From NCBI GenBank assembly GCA_964430875.1, contig CAYSHP010000003.1:1-64000 (forward strand): a DNA stretch of 64,000 nt, written 5' to 3'. Under the pieces are notes generated by a model, which worked only from the letters and a program-made list of their open reading frames with translations, was not told the origin of the DNA and did not search any database. The position numbers were made by a program, and so were the translations under genes. Shown here in pieces: positions 42,310 through 52,406 of the stretch; position 1 is the stretch's first letter, and each line of letters begins with the position of its first letter. This stretch comes from M55B127 sp035269185. Lineage in GTDB: Bacteria > Bacillota > Halanaerobiia > Halanaerobiales > M55B127.

Positions 42310-43165
42310 ATAAATCATCCTCTTTTTGCTGTAATTCTTTATAAATTTCTTTGTAACTATTATAACGATCTTGGGAAATTTCCCCTTTTTCTAAAGCATT
42401 TTTTACACTACAACCTGGTTCATGAGTATGGCTACATGTACTAAATTTACATTTGTTTTCATACTCTTCAAATTCGGGAAAATAGTACCTTAATTCAGAA
42501 GAATCAATATTTTCTATATTTATGTTACTAAAACCTGGAGTATCAGCAACAAATCCTTTACTGGTTAAAGTAATTAATTCTACATGTTTTGTAGTGTGTT
42601 TACCTCTTTGTAGTTTTTCACTTACTTCTTTAGTAGGCAAATCAACGTCCTCTACTATACTATTAATTAAAGTAGACTTGCCACTACCACTCGGTCCGGC
42701 TATAACTGAAATGTTATTCTCCAATTTTTTATATAAATTATCTAGACCTAAATGTTTTTTCGCACTAATATAAGAGACATCATAGCCAATTTCTCTATAA
42801 ATAGATAACTGATCTTTCAGTTCAGCTAAATCATCAATTAAATCAATCTTATTAAAAACTATTAGAGGTTTTAATGCTGAAGATTCAACCATTAAAATGA
42901 ATCTATCTAATAGTTTTTTATCAATAAGAGGTTTTTTTAAAGAATGTAAAACAACTACCTGTTCAACATTCGCAACCTTTGGACGCATCAGAAGATTTTC
43001 TCTTTCTTTAACATCTTCTACTATTTTATCTTCTAGATTAATTTTAGCTATATCACCAGGATAAACTTTTTTTTGAATCTTACCTCTTATTCCACATTTA
43101 TGAACATCATTATTTGTTTTCACAAAAAAGAATCCACCCAATGTTTTTGTAATAATACCTTCCAT
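42302..43165 (-). CDS. rsgA: Ribosome small-subunit GTPase RsgA
   Basis: Circularly permuted GTPase (287 aa) that checks 30S maturation. It has an N-terminal OB fold, then the GTPase motifs in permuted order (G4 VFNKIDL, G1 GPSGSGKSTLIN, G3 DTPGFS), and a C-terminal zinc finger with CKFSTCSHTHEPGC. The start is Met 43165, because AGGAGG lies 6 bases upstream. The longer frame to 43195 overlaps prkC. It lies directly after prkC, the usual order. Confidence 0.96.
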   Translation of the reverse strand: MEGIITKTLGGFFFVKTNNDVHKCGIRGKIQKKVYPGDIAKINLEDKIVEDVKERENLLMRPKVANVEQVVVLHSLKKPLIDKKLLDRFILMVESSALKPLIVFNKIDLIDDLAELKDQLSIYREIGYDVSYISAKKHLGLDNLYKKLENNISVIAGPSGSGKSTLINSIVEDVDLPTKEVSEKLQRGKHTTKHVELITLTSKGFVADTPGFSNINIENIDSSELRYYFPEFEEYENKCKFSTCSHTHEPGCSVKNALEKGEISQDRYNSYKEIYKELQQKEDDLYG

Positions 43166-43184
43166 TAAAAACCTCCTGTTTATT

Positions 43185-45143
43185 TTATTTATCAATTTCT
43201 TGTGATTTAATTAATTCACCATCACGATATATTTCTAAGACAGTTGGTCCTACACTATAAATTGTCTCATTTACATACTCTCCGGGGTTATGAGTTTTTT
43301 GATAAGCGACCTCTTCCCCATTACTATCTTTAACCACAATTTTAATTTCTTGCTCATTATTACCAACTATATTTATACCAATATTGGTCTTATGTTCTTC
43401 AAAATTACCATTGTTAACTAATCCTGTACTTATACCTAAGTCAACAGTTGAATTTTCAGGAACGTTCTCACCAGCTTTATATTGTTGATTTTTGACCAAT
43501 CCTTCTTCATATCTCGTAGATTTATTATAATTTAATTTACCTACTTTTAGCCCATTACGCTGGATTAAATTAAAAGCTCTCTCTTTTTCTACCCCTAAAA
43601 GAGAGGGCATTGTTACCATGATAGGTTGAGGGCCTTTGCTTACTACTAGTTGAACCTGGGTATTTATTTCAATTTCACTACCCGGTTCAGGAGATTGAGA
43701 TATTATAAAATTTTCTCTTAGCTTTTCACTATATTCATATGTTATTTCCTTTAAAGATAAGCCTAAATTATCCAAAATTACTTCAGCTTCTCTTAATGGT
43801 CTATTACTAAAATCTGGTAGTTCAACAATTTTAGGTCCTTTACTTACCGTAACTACAACTTTTCGGGTTTGTTTTATTCTTTCACCTGGTTTCGGTTCTT
43901 GGGAAACCACATAACCTTTTCCAATTTCATTATGAAAAACTGATTCTTCTGATTTTTCCAAACTTAATCCTTGCTGAGAAGCAATATCTTGTGCTTCATT
44001 GTATTCTTTTTCTACTAAATCGGGAACCTTAACAATTGGCACTTCAGTATATACTTTAAAGAAATATACTAGCCCAAATACAGAAGCTGAAGCAAATAAT
44101 ATTACTACTAAAGCCCAAATTAGCCATTTATTAATTTTTGATTTTTTCTTTTTCTCTTTAGTAAAGTAACTTTTATCAGTTTCTAAAGTTTTTGAAAGAT
44201 CTTTTTTGTTTTCAGCATTACCTTGCTTATTATCTAAACCCTCTTTTTTTATATCGGATTTTTTTAAAACTTTTGTTTGACTTTGCTTTTCACTATCCTC
44301 TTCATTAAAACTTTCATTAACTTCTATGTTTTTTATTGTATTAACAATTTCTTCTCTTAATTGTTTGGCACTAACATGTCTATCTTCAGGTTCTTTAGAT
44401 AAGGTCTTCATAACCAATTCATTAACTTCTTTAGGTACAGATGGGAGAACCTCTTTTAACTCTTTAGGTTCTTCTTGAATATGCTTTAAAGCCACTGAAA
44501 TAGGGCTTTCACCGTTAAAGGGTACTTTACCATAAAGCATTTCATAGAGAACTACACCAATTGAATAAATATCAGAATATGTATTTATTTCTTTACCTTG
44601 TGCTTGTTCAGGTGAAAAATAATGAGCACTTCCCATTATAGTATCAGTAATTGTCATCGTTGATGATGTAACCGCTCTAGCAATCCCAAAGTCTGTAACT
44701 TTAACTTGATTATTATCAGTGATTAAAATATTATGTGGTTTTATGTCACAATGTATAATATTATTTTCATGGGCAACTTCCACACCTGCTGTAACCTGAT
44801 TAGCTATATCTAAGGCTTCTACTACAGAAAGCTTTCCTCTTTTTTGAATTAAACTTTTTAAATCTTTACCTTCTATATATTCCATAACTAAATAGAGGCT
44901 ATTTTCGCTTTCTACAATATCATAGATGCTCACAACATTTGGATGTGTGATTCTAGCAACAGCCTTTGCTTCATGGCGGAATTTATTTATAAAATCTTCA
45001 TCAGAAACAAACTCCGGTCTCAACATTTTAATAGCAACTTTTCGGTCAAGTAAAATATCTTGAGCTTCATAAACTAAAGCCATTCCACCACTACCACGCT
45101 GCTTTTTTATTTTATATCTATCATTTAATAGTTTACCAATCAT
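43185..45143 (-). CDS. prkC: PASTA-domain Ser/Thr protein kinase
   Basis: Membrane kinase (652 aa) that senses cell-wall muropeptides. The kinase domain (about 10-270) has GSGGMALVYEA, the ATP Lys in VAIKML, HCDIKPHNIL and TDFGIARA. A Lys/Glu-rich juxtamembrane stretch follows, then one membrane helix (about 343-365), three PASTA repeats (about 370-575, each ending VSKGP or similar) and a C-terminal domain of about 70 residues. The catalytic loop reads HCD in place of HRD, so it is a non-RD kinase. Its phosphatase is encoded just upstream. Confidence 0.96.
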   Translation of the reverse strand: MIGKLLNDRYKIKKQRGSGGMALVYEAQDILLDRKVAIKMLRPEFVSDEDFINKFRHEAKAVARITHPNVVSIYDIVESENSLYLVMEYIEGKDLKSLIQKRGKLSVVEALDIANQVTAGVEVAHENNIIHCDIKPHNILITDNNQVKVTDFGIARAVTSSTMTITDTIMGSAHYFSPEQAQGKEINTYSDIYSIGVVLYEMLYGKVPFNGESPISVALKHIQEEPKELKEVLPSVPKEVNELVMKTLSKEPEDRHVSAKQLREEIVNTIKNIEVNESFNEEDSEKQSQTKVLKKSDIKKEGLDNKQGNAENKKDLSKTLETDKSYFTKEKKKKSKINKWLIWALVVILFASASVFGLVYFFKVYTEVPIVKVPDLVEKEYNEAQDIASQQGLSLEKSEESVFHNEIGKGYVVSQEPKPGERIKQTRKVVVTVSKGPKIVELPDFSNRPLREAEVILDNLGLSLKEITYEYSEKLRENFIISQSPEPGSEIEINTQVQLVVSKGPQPIMVTMPSLLGVEKERAFNLIQRNGLKVGKLNYNKSTRYEEGLVKNQQYKAGENVPENSTVDLGISTGLVNNGNFEEHKTNIGINIVGNNEQEIKIVVKDSNGEEVAYQKTHNPGEYVNETIYSVGPTVLEIYRDGELIKSQEIDK

Positions 45144-45160
45144 ATTGACACCTCATATAA

Positions 45161-45871
45161 TTATAACTTTCCCATTATAATAGTAATATTATCTGTACCA
45201 CCATTTTTTAAAGCCTTAGAACCTAATTCTTCTATAATTTCTTTTAAACTTTTATCTTTTTTTAATACTTCTTCGATATTTTCAAACCTAATCATATCAC
45301 TTAGTCCATCTGAACAGAGCATTATGATATCTTTTTTAGTTATATCTAATTCATTAGTTTGAATTTTCAAATCTTTATCAATACCAAGAGCCTGAGTAAT
45401 TATATTTTTTTGAGGATGGTCAAAGGCTTCAGCCGGTTTAATTGAATTATTGTCAATTAAATCATTAACAAGAGAATGATCTTTCGTGATTTGTTTTAAC
45501 TCATCATTAAAAAGATAAATTCTACTATCCCCAACATGACCATAAAAAAGTTTATTATTGATAAGTAGACTCAAGGTTAAAGTAGTTCCCATATCCTGAA
45601 AATCCTTATCTTCTTTTGCATGGTCAATAATATTTTTATTAGCCTCATTAATAGCAGATTTTATTTGGGAAATAATATTGTCATTGAAATCAAAATCATA
45701 TTCTCTAATACTTTCTACTGCAATTTCACTTGCTATTTCTCCTGCATTATGACCTCCCATTCCATCAGCTACAGCTAAAATAGCAACATCATTTTCAGGT
45801 TGCAGTATTAAGTAACTATCTTCATTTTTTTGGCGATTATTACCGATATTGGTAAAGATATGAAAACTCAT
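45161..45871 (-). CDS. prpC: PP2C-type protein phosphatase
   Basis: Metal-dependent Ser/Thr phosphatase (236 aa), counterpart of PrkC. It shows RQKNEDSYL, VADGMGGHNAGEIAS, GTTLTLSLL, GHVGDSRIYL, CSDGLSDM and GGTDNITII, the standard PP2C motif series with its Asp metal ligands. It lies 17 bases before prkC and 2 bases after rlmN. Confidence 0.97.
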   Translation of the reverse strand: MSFHIFTNIGNNRQKNEDSYLILQPENDVAILAVADGMGGHNAGEIASEIAVESIREYDFDFNDNIISQIKSAINEANKNIIDHAKEDKDFQDMGTTLTLSLLINNKLFYGHVGDSRIYLFNDELKQITKDHSLVNDLIDNNSIKPAEAFDHPQKNIITQALGIDKDLKIQTNELDITKKDIIMLCSDGLSDMIRFENIEEVLKKDKSLKEIIEELGSKALKNGGTDNITIIMGKL

Positions 45872-45873
45872 AA

Positions 45874-46932
45874 TTAACCTCCATTTTTATAACTTGCTCT
45901 CAACTGACCACAGGCAGCTTTTATATTAGTTCCTTTTTCAATTCTTATAGTAACAGGAATATTGTTCTTTTCCAAATTTTCCTTGAAAAAATTTATAATA
46001 CTTTCATTAGGCCTTTCAATATTTAATTCCGGTACGGGATTTACCGGAATTAAATTAACATGCACTAACTTATTTTTGAGTAATGAGGCCAACTGTTTCG
46101 CATGAATTTTTTTATCGTTTAGATCCTTCATTAACACATATTCAAAGGTTACTCTTCTATTTGTCTTATTAATATAGTATTCAACAGCCTTCATTAACTG
46201 CTGTAAATTATATTTTTTATTGATGGGCATCAGATAATCTCTTAACTCGTCATTAGGAGCATTTAATGATATAGCAAGACCAATTTGTTGGTTTTCATCT
46301 GCTAATTTTTTAATTTTATCAATAATACCCGAGGTAGAAATTGTCATTTTCCGCATACCAATATTTAAACCTTTATTTTCATTTAAAATGGACACAGAAT
46401 TCATAACATTTTTATAATTTAAAAATGGTTCTCCCATCCCCATAAATACAATATTAGTAATTGCTTTATCTTTAAAATCATCTTCACTAATATCAATTTG
46501 TATTTTTAAAATTTGTTCAATTATTTCACCTGTTGTTAAATCTCTTTTTAAACCACCAATACCTGTGGCACAAAATTTACAACCTATTGAACAGCCGATT
46601 TGACTTGAAACACAGATAGAAAATCTGTTTTCATTTTTATAAGGTAAAAAAACGCTTTCTACTAGTTTATTATCATGAGTCTTCCATAGATACTTTTGGG
46701 TTCCATCTTCCGCAATCAATTTTTTATCTAAATTAAACTTAGTTAATTCATATAATGAATCTAAAGTATCAATTAGACTATTAGGCAAATTACTCATCTT
46801 TGCAAAATCTAAAATTCCATTTTTATATATCCAGTTATATACTTGTTTGGCTCTATAAGTTGGAATATTTTTATCTTGAAAGTCTTGCTTTAATTCAGTT
46901 AAATTAAAGCTTAAAATATGATCCTTATTCAT
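45874..46932 (-). CDS. rlmN: 23S rRNA/tRNA adenine-C2 methyltransferase RlmN
   Basis: Radical SAM methyltransferase (352 aa from the chosen Met) acting on A2503 of 23S rRNA and A37 of some tRNAs. The cluster motif is CSIGCKFCATG and the second catalytic Cys lies in AACGQLRA near the end. PTYRAKQVYNWIYKNG is the usual N-terminal RNA-binding part. The frame opens at 46959, but Met 46932 fits homologues and overlaps the metallopeptidase stop by 8 bases. The rsmB gene that often precedes rlmN is absent here. Confidence 0.96.
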   Translation of the reverse strand: MNKDHILSFNLTELKQDFQDKNIPTYRAKQVYNWIYKNGILDFAKMSNLPNSLIDTLDSLYELTKFNLDKKLIAEDGTQKYLWKTHDNKLVESVFLPYKNENRFSICVSSQIGCSIGCKFCATGIGGLKRDLTTGEIIEQILKIQIDISEDDFKDKAITNIVFMGMGEPFLNYKNVMNSVSILNENKGLNIGMRKMTISTSGIIDKIKKLADENQQIGLAISLNAPNDELRDYLMPINKKYNLQQLMKAVEYYINKTNRRVTFEYVLMKDLNDKKIHAKQLASLLKNKLVHVNLIPVNPVPELNIERPNESIINFFKENLEKNNIPVTIRIEKGTNIKAACGQLRASYKNGG

Positions 46933-47617
46933 CGCTACCCAACCCAAATAAAACAACAATTCTTATCAGGTTTACCAAGGCCACTAAAGTAGCAGACACA
47001 TATGTGAATGCAGCTGCTCTTAATACCTTTTTAGCACCTTTTAATTCTTTTTGATTCAAAATGTTATTTCTTTTTAACATTGATAAAGCCCTATTACTAG
47101 CATTAAATTCAACAGGTAATGTTACTAAATGAAAAACAAAAGCACCTAAAAACATGATAAACCCAAGTGCAATCATTACCTGTGATTGCAGGAAAAATCC
47201 AATGATAGCCATTGGTAAACCCCAATTAGAACCAATACTTGCGGCAGGTACTATTTTAGCTCTAATTTTAAGTGGAGTATATCCTTTCGCATCTTGTATT
47301 GCATGGCCAGCCTCATGGGCTGCAACTCCAATTGCAGCTATAGATTTACTATTATAAATACTTTGTGATAGGTTCAGTACTTTATCTCTCGGATCATAGT
47401 GGTCACTTAACTCTCCCTGAATCTTTTTTATACTTACATCATTAATTCCATTTTGAGATAATAGTTCACTGACAATATCTGCAGCTGTTCGATTAACATT
47501 TGAATTTATTTTTGAATACTTATTAAAAGTACTTTTAACCTTATATTGAGCATACATGGCAATTAACAACACGGGTATCAACATCAAAATTGTTGGGTCA
47601 TAAAAAAACATAATCAA
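46925..47617 (-). CDS. Membrane zinc metallopeptidase (YugP-like)
   Basis: Zinc-peptidase family protein (230 aa) with the HExxH motif in AAHEAGHAIQDAKGYTPL (about residues 104-108 for the motif) and several membrane helices, one at the very N-terminus and others near 120-160 and 205-225. B. subtilis YugP is a relative; the substrate is unknown. It sits between fmt and rlmN, where rsmB is found in B. subtilis. Confidence 0.9.
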   Translation of the reverse strand: MIMFFYDPTILMLIPVLLIAMYAQYKVKSTFNKYSKINSNVNRTAADIVSELLSQNGINDVSIKKIQGELSDHYDPRDKVLNLSQSIYNSKSIAAIGVAAHEAGHAIQDAKGYTPLKIRAKIVPAASIGSNWGLPMAIIGFFLQSQVMIALGFIMFLGAFVFHLVTLPVEFNASNRALSMLKRNNILNQKELKGAKKVLRAAAFTYVSATLVALVNLIRIVVLFGLGSDE

Positions 47618-47626
47618 CCACTCCCT

Positions 47627-48565
47627 TTAGTTCTCTAACTTTGTTCCTTCTTCAATTTCATATCCTCTTAAAAAGTCTTCTGTAGGCATTTTCTTTTTAC
47701 CCGCTAATTGTAATTTTTTAATTTTTAAAAGTCCATCACCGGTCTGAATAAACAAACCTTCGGCTGGATTTGCTTTAATCACTGTGCCAGCCTCTTTATT
47801 GGTAGTTTCATCAATAGGCTTTACTTCAAATATTTTTAATAATTTTCCATTTAGATAAGTAAAAGAGCCCGGCCAGGGGTTCATCCCCTTTACAAAATAG
47901 TATAAATCTTGACTCGACTTTGACCAGTCTATAAGGCCATCATCTTTACTTAACTGACTGGTATAATTAGCTTTATCCTCATTTTGTTTCAATCTAGAAA
48001 CTGAACCATTTTCTATTTTTATTAAAGTTTCTTTTAAAAGCTCAGCTCCCTCTTCAGCTAATTTATCATGTAGATCACCAGCATTATATTCGTTTTTTAT
48101 TTTAACTTTTTTTTGAAAAATTATATCACCGGTATCTAATCCTTCATCCATAAACATAGTTGTTACACCAGTAATTTCTTTACCATCTATTATTGCCTGT
48201 TGTATAGGACTAGAACCCCTATATTCAGGTAATAAGGAAGCGTGTAGGTTTATACATCCATACTTTGGTAATTCTAATACTTCTTTTGATAATATTTGCC
48301 CATAAGCTACTACAACAATTGCATCAAGATCTTTTTTATTTAATTTTTTTATAAAATCTTTATCATTAATATTCTCAGGTTGTAAAACCTCTAAATCATA
48401 TTTCAAAGCAGCTTTTTTTACAGGGGTATATCTTACTTTTTTCCCCCGGCCGCGTCGCCGATCTGGTTGAGTAATTACGGAATCAATATTTATTTGAGCT
48501 TCTTTAATTAATCCTTTTAAACTTGGAACAGCAAAACCTGGCGTTCCAGCAAATACTATTTTCAT
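47627..48565 (-). CDS. fmt: Methionyl-tRNA formyltransferase
   Basis: Formylates initiator tRNA (312 aa). It shows VFAGTPGFAVPSLKGL, the VVVAYGQILSKEVL segment, INLHASLLPEYRGSSPIQ with the catalytic Asn/His, and MDEGLDTGDI. The C-terminal tRNA-binding domain is complete. It follows def by 9 bases. The pair supports N-formyl start and deformylation. Confidence 0.97.
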   Translation of the reverse strand: MKIVFAGTPGFAVPSLKGLIKEAQINIDSVITQPDRRRGRGKKVRYTPVKKAALKYDLEVLQPENINDKDFIKKLNKKDLDAIVVVAYGQILSKEVLELPKYGCINLHASLLPEYRGSSPIQQAIIDGKEITGVTTMFMDEGLDTGDIIFQKKVKIKNEYNAGDLHDKLAEEGAELLKETLIKIENGSVSRLKQNEDKANYTSQLSKDDGLIDWSKSSQDLYYFVKGMNPWPGSFTYLNGKLLKIFEVKPIDETTNKEAGTVIKANPAEGLFIQTGDGLLKIKKLQLAGKKKMPTEDFLRGYEIEEGTKLEN

Positions 48566-48574
48566 AATATAATA

Positions 48575-49045
48575 TCACTCCAAAGTTTCTGGTTCTTCAT
48601 CTTTAACTTCTAAAGCTTTATCAACAAAAAGGATACCATCTAAATGATCAATTTCATGTAAAAAAGCCCTCGCTTTTAAACCTTCAAGTTCATATTTGAT
48701 TTCTTCACCTTTTTCATTAAGTCCTGTAATTGTTACTTCTTCGGCTCTTTTTACAAGTCCGGATTTACCGGGAACACTTAAACAACCTTCTTCAGCAACT
48801 GCTTCCCCTTTCTTTTTAACAGGTTTGGGATTTATAGTTACTTTAAGATCATCTTCAATTTCTACAACAATAACTCTCTGTAAAACACCAATCTGGGGTG
48901 CTGCTAGACCAATACCATTGGCTGCTTCCATAGAATCTATCATATTATCTATTAATTCTTTAGTTTTATCAGTAATTTCTTCTACTTCTTTTGATCTACT
49001 GCGTAAAACTGGATCACCAATCTCTCTTATTGGTAGTACTGCCAT
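48575..49045 (-). CDS. def: Peptide deformylase
   Basis: Removes the formyl group from new proteins (156 aa). The three family motifs are GIGLAAPQIG, EEGCLSVPG (Cys ligand) and HEIDHLDG (two His and catalytic Glu). The start is Met 49045 with AGAGGTGA 6 bases upstream. The frame extends three codons to a GTG that is part of this ribosome site. It lies between priA and fmt, the conserved order. Confidence 0.97.
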   Translation of the reverse strand: MAVLPIREIGDPVLRSRSKEVEEITDKTKELIDNMIDSMEAANGIGLAAPQIGVLQRVIVVEIEDDLKVTINPKPVKKKGEAVAEEGCLSVPGKSGLVKRAEEVTITGLNEKGEEIKYELEGLKARAFLHEIDHLDGILFVDKALEVKDEEPETLE

Positions 49046-49065
49046 CTTTATCACCTCTTTAAATA

Positions 49066-51300
49066 TTATAACATTGATATTGGATCTACATCAATATTAT
49101 ACTTTACATTCATACTTACCTTTTTTAAATAATTTTCTTTTATTCTTATTAATACATTTGTTCTATTGTTAATTTCATTAAATTTTAACAATAATTGAAC
49201 TCTATATCTACCCCTAATTCGCTCAATGGGGGCAGGTGAAGGTCCAACTATCTTCTTTATTCTATAATCTTTTATATGATTATACAACTTTTTAGCAGCT
49301 TTTTCAGCTTTATTTTTATTTTTATGAGTAATTGTAATATTAACTAAATTTATAAAAGGAGGATACTTTAGAGCCTTACGTAAAACAATTTCTTTATTGT
49401 AAAAGTACTCATAATCATGTTCCTTTGCAGCTAATACACTATAGTGTTCAGGGTTATAGGTTTGAATCGCAACTGTACCTTTCTTTTTTCCTCGGCCTGT
49501 TCTACCAGCCACTTGCGTTAAAAGCTGAAAAGTTCTTTCTGAAGATCTAAAATCAGGAAGATTCATTATTGTATCAGCTGTGATTACTCCTACGAAAGAT
49601 ATATTGGGATAATCATGACCTTTTGCTACCATTTGAGTACCAATTAGAATATCTATCTCATTATTTTCTAATTTAGATAAAATTTTCCGATGGGAACCCT
49701 TCCTGGTAGTAGTATCTTGATCCATCCTGGCTACATCTGCTTTAGGTAACAATTTTTTTACTTCATTTTCAATTCTTTCAGTTCCAATCCCAAAATCCTT
49801 AATATATTTACTGCTGCAATTTGGACAATACTTAGGTATATCTTTTGTGGCTCCACAATAATGACAGATCAATTTATTCTTATTTCTATGATAAGTCATT
49901 GAAATATCACAGTTTTCACATCTAATAACTTCACCACAACTTCGGCATAACACAAAACTAGAATAACCCCTTCTATTTAAAAACAAAAGAGCCTGTTCTC
50001 CCTTATTTAAAGTCTGTTTAAGACTGGTTTCTAATTTATTACTGAATATAGATGGATTTCCTTGTTTTAACTCTTCTGTCATATCAATTATCTCTACTGG
50101 AGGCATTTTTTTATTATCAATTCTTTGCGGTAAAGATAGATATTTATAATTTTTTTCCTTAGCCTTATAATAGCTTTCTAAAGAAGGAGTTGCAGAGCCT
50201 AAAATCAAATCAATATTATTGATTTCCGCTCTCTTTTTTGCTACTTCCCTGGCATGGTAATAGGGGTGATTCCCCTGTTTATAGGAGTTTTCATGTTCTT
50301 CATCTATGATAATAATACCCAGGTTTTTAACCGGGGCAAAAATAGCAGAACGCGCTCCAATCACAATCCTTGCCTTACCATTTTTAATATTTCTCCACTC
50401 ATCATATCTTTCACCGGTAGATAAAGCAGAATGTAAAACTGCTATTTCTTCACCAAAACGGCTGTAAAATCTTTTAACCATCAAAGGAGTAAGTGAGATC
50501 TCCGGTACTAATAGGATAGCTCCTTTATCTTTGTTTAAAACTTCTTTAATTAACTGCATATATACTTCGGTTTTTCCGGAACCAGTAACTCCATGCAGTA
50601 GATAAGTATTTGAATTATCTTCAAAAAGATTCTTATTTATTGTATTTAAAACTTCTTTTTGAGTAGCCGTTGGTTCCAATTCTTCTACCATGGATTTTTC
50701 GAAATCTTTATAAGGTATTCTTCTTTTTACACTTTCATTATATTCTAAAATATCTTTATCTACTAATTTATGAACTGCCCCAATATATACATCTAAATCC
50801 CTAATTAACTTGTTAAGTTTAATCTCTTTTTTAGTATTTTTCTTAAAATAATTTAAAACTTTAAACTGACTAGGAGCTCTTGATTTTAACTTTTCTAATT
50901 CCTTATTAATATGTTTTACTGCAATTTTTAACTTTACTTTTTTTACCGTTTTCTTACTAATCGTACCTTTAAAAACAGCTGTCGGAACAGCTGCTTTAAT
51001 AACACTTATTAAAAGTGCACAATAGTATTTACTTATCCATTTATATAGTTTCAAATCACTTCTATCAAAAAAGACTTCCTGTGAGATCAAACTATCAATT
51101 TCTTTTAATATATCTTTTTCGACCTCTGTCTCAGTTTTTATATTTAATATAAAAGCCCTTACTTTGCGTTTGCCAAATCTAACTTTAACAGCCATACCCA
51201 CCTTTAATTTTCCTTCCAAAGCAGTGGGTATTATATAGTCATAAACTTTATCGAACTTGTGAACTGGTAAATCAACAATTACTTCTGCAAATTTATTCAT
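49066..51300 (-). CDS. priA: Primosomal protein N' (PriA helicase)
   Basis: Replication-restart helicase (744 aa). The N-terminal DNA-binding domain opens with VIVDLPVHKFDKVYDYIIP. The helicase has GVTGSGKTEVYMQLI (Walker A), IIDEEHENSYKQ and LGSATPSLES, and the zinc-binding insert has paired CxxC sets (CRSCGEVIRCENC, CHYCG, CPNC). It overlaps the flippase-like gene by 8 bases and precedes def. Confidence 0.97.
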   Translation of the reverse strand: MNKFAEVIVDLPVHKFDKVYDYIIPTALEGKLKVGMAVKVRFGKRKVRAFILNIKTETEVEKDILKEIDSLISQEVFFDRSDLKLYKWISKYYCALLISVIKAAVPTAVFKGTISKKTVKKVKLKIAVKHINKELEKLKSRAPSQFKVLNYFKKNTKKEIKLNKLIRDLDVYIGAVHKLVDKDILEYNESVKRRIPYKDFEKSMVEELEPTATQKEVLNTINKNLFEDNSNTYLLHGVTGSGKTEVYMQLIKEVLNKDKGAILLVPEISLTPLMVKRFYSRFGEEIAVLHSALSTGERYDEWRNIKNGKARIVIGARSAIFAPVKNLGIIIIDEEHENSYKQGNHPYYHAREVAKKRAEINNIDLILGSATPSLESYYKAKEKNYKYLSLPQRIDNKKMPPVEIIDMTEELKQGNPSIFSNKLETSLKQTLNKGEQALLFLNRRGYSSFVLCRSCGEVIRCENCDISMTYHRNKNKLICHYCGATKDIPKYCPNCSSKYIKDFGIGTERIENEVKKLLPKADVARMDQDTTTRKGSHRKILSKLENNEIDILIGTQMVAKGHDYPNISFVGVITADTIMNLPDFRSSERTFQLLTQVAGRTGRGKKKGTVAIQTYNPEHYSVLAAKEHDYEYFYNKEIVLRKALKYPPFINLVNITITHKNKNKAEKAAKKLYNHIKDYRIKKIVGPSPAPIERIRGRYRVQLLLKFNEINNRTNVLIRIKENYLKKVSMNVKYNIDVDPISML

Positions 51301-52342
51301 TATTATTCCTTCTTTTACTTATTTCTCTTAATGCAAAAATTCCACCGATTACTAATATAGTATAAAATGTAAATAGTCGCCAACCGAAAGTTACTAAGCC
51401 AACAATATCACTGGGTATAAAGGCTACAAATAAAGAAGCAAAGCCTAACTCTGCTACTCCGCTTGCCCCAGGAGTAGGTGAGTATGGCAGCATTAGATAA
51501 AATATAGTCTGCATAATATAAGCTTGCAGAAAATGCGGTTCTGCTCCAAAGGACATTAACACTACCGGCATTATCATAAATAAACTACTCCAAAAAACTA
51601 TGGTATAAAATGCTCCCCAAAATAAGCCTTTTTTATTCTTTCTTAATACTCCAAATGATCTTCGAAAGTCTCTTAGCTCTCTTCTGCTTTTAACAAGCCA
51701 TCTTTTAGCTCGATAGCTGTTTTTAATAAAATTATTAATCTTATTTATATGAAGAATATAATCTGTTAATTTATCACCAATTTTAGGTATTAATGTTAGT
51801 AAGATAATTCCAATTGAAATTAAAACACCCATTCCAAATGCTAAATAAAATAAATAATCTGGAACAACACCAGCTGAAATATACTGATTGAAAAAGATTA
51901 AAAAAATAGGGGTTAAAGTTCCAAAATAAAATAATCTTAATAAAAAGTTAGTTACTACTGCTGTAGATGCTTTACCTACATTTACCCCTTTTTTATGGAG
52001 AAAATAAATTTGAAAAGGTCCTCCTCCACTTGCAAAAGGAGTTACATTAGAAACAAAGGCCCCTGAAATATGTATTATCATACAGTCTTTAAGGCTTAAT
52101 TTTTTATCTACACTTGATATCATAACTTTAAGCCTTTGTCCAGCTGCTGTAATATTTAACAGGATTAAACCCATTATAATCCAAAGATATTTTAAATCCA
52201 TATTTTTTATAACACGTTCTAGAGTATTTTCATCTATAGTTATTATAATAATTATTGCAGATATTATTAAACTCAATATAACTGCCATTCTTAAACCTTT
52301 AAAAACTGTCTGTCGATCTATTCTACTTTCCTGACTTTGCAT
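51293..52342 (-). CDS. Flippase-like integral membrane protein (lysylphosphatidylglycerol synthase TM / UPF0104 family)
   Basis: An integral membrane protein (349 aa) with about eight helices, of the family that includes the membrane part of MprF and archaeal glycosyl-lipid proteins. Visible signatures are FVSNVTPFASGGGPFQIYFL and, near the end, YSPTPGASGVAELGF, both conserved in the family. The role is probably lipid translocation, but the substrate is unknown. The start is Met 52342 with AGAGGTGG 5 bases before it. It lies between metK and priA, not a usual neighbour of either. Confidence 0.85.
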   Translation of the reverse strand: MQSQESRIDRQTVFKGLRMAVILSLIISAIIIIITIDENTLERVIKNMDLKYLWIIMGLILLNITAAGQRLKVMISSVDKKLSLKDCMIIHISGAFVSNVTPFASGGGPFQIYFLHKKGVNVGKASTAVVTNFLLRLFYFGTLTPIFLIFFNQYISAGVVPDYLFYLAFGMGVLISIGIILLTLIPKIGDKLTDYILHINKINNFIKNSYRAKRWLVKSRRELRDFRRSFGVLRKNKKGLFWGAFYTIVFWSSLFMIMPVVLMSFGAEPHFLQAYIMQTIFYLMLPYSPTPGASGVAELGFASLFVAFIPSDIVGLVTFGWRLFTFYTILVIGGIFALREISKRRNNNE

Positions 52343-52364
52343 AATATCCACCTCTTATAGGCAA

Positions 52365-52393
52365 GGCAAAACCGAAGGAAATATCTCCTCCGG
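52365..52393 (-). terminator. Terminator after metK
   Basis: A 9-bp stem (ACCGAAGGA at 52371-52379, TCCTCCGGT at 52385-52393, one G-U pair), followed on the minus strand by TTTTGCCTT. It partly separates metK from the flippase-like gene. Confidence 0.65.
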
Positions 52394-52406
52394 TAAAAAA
52401 AGTATT

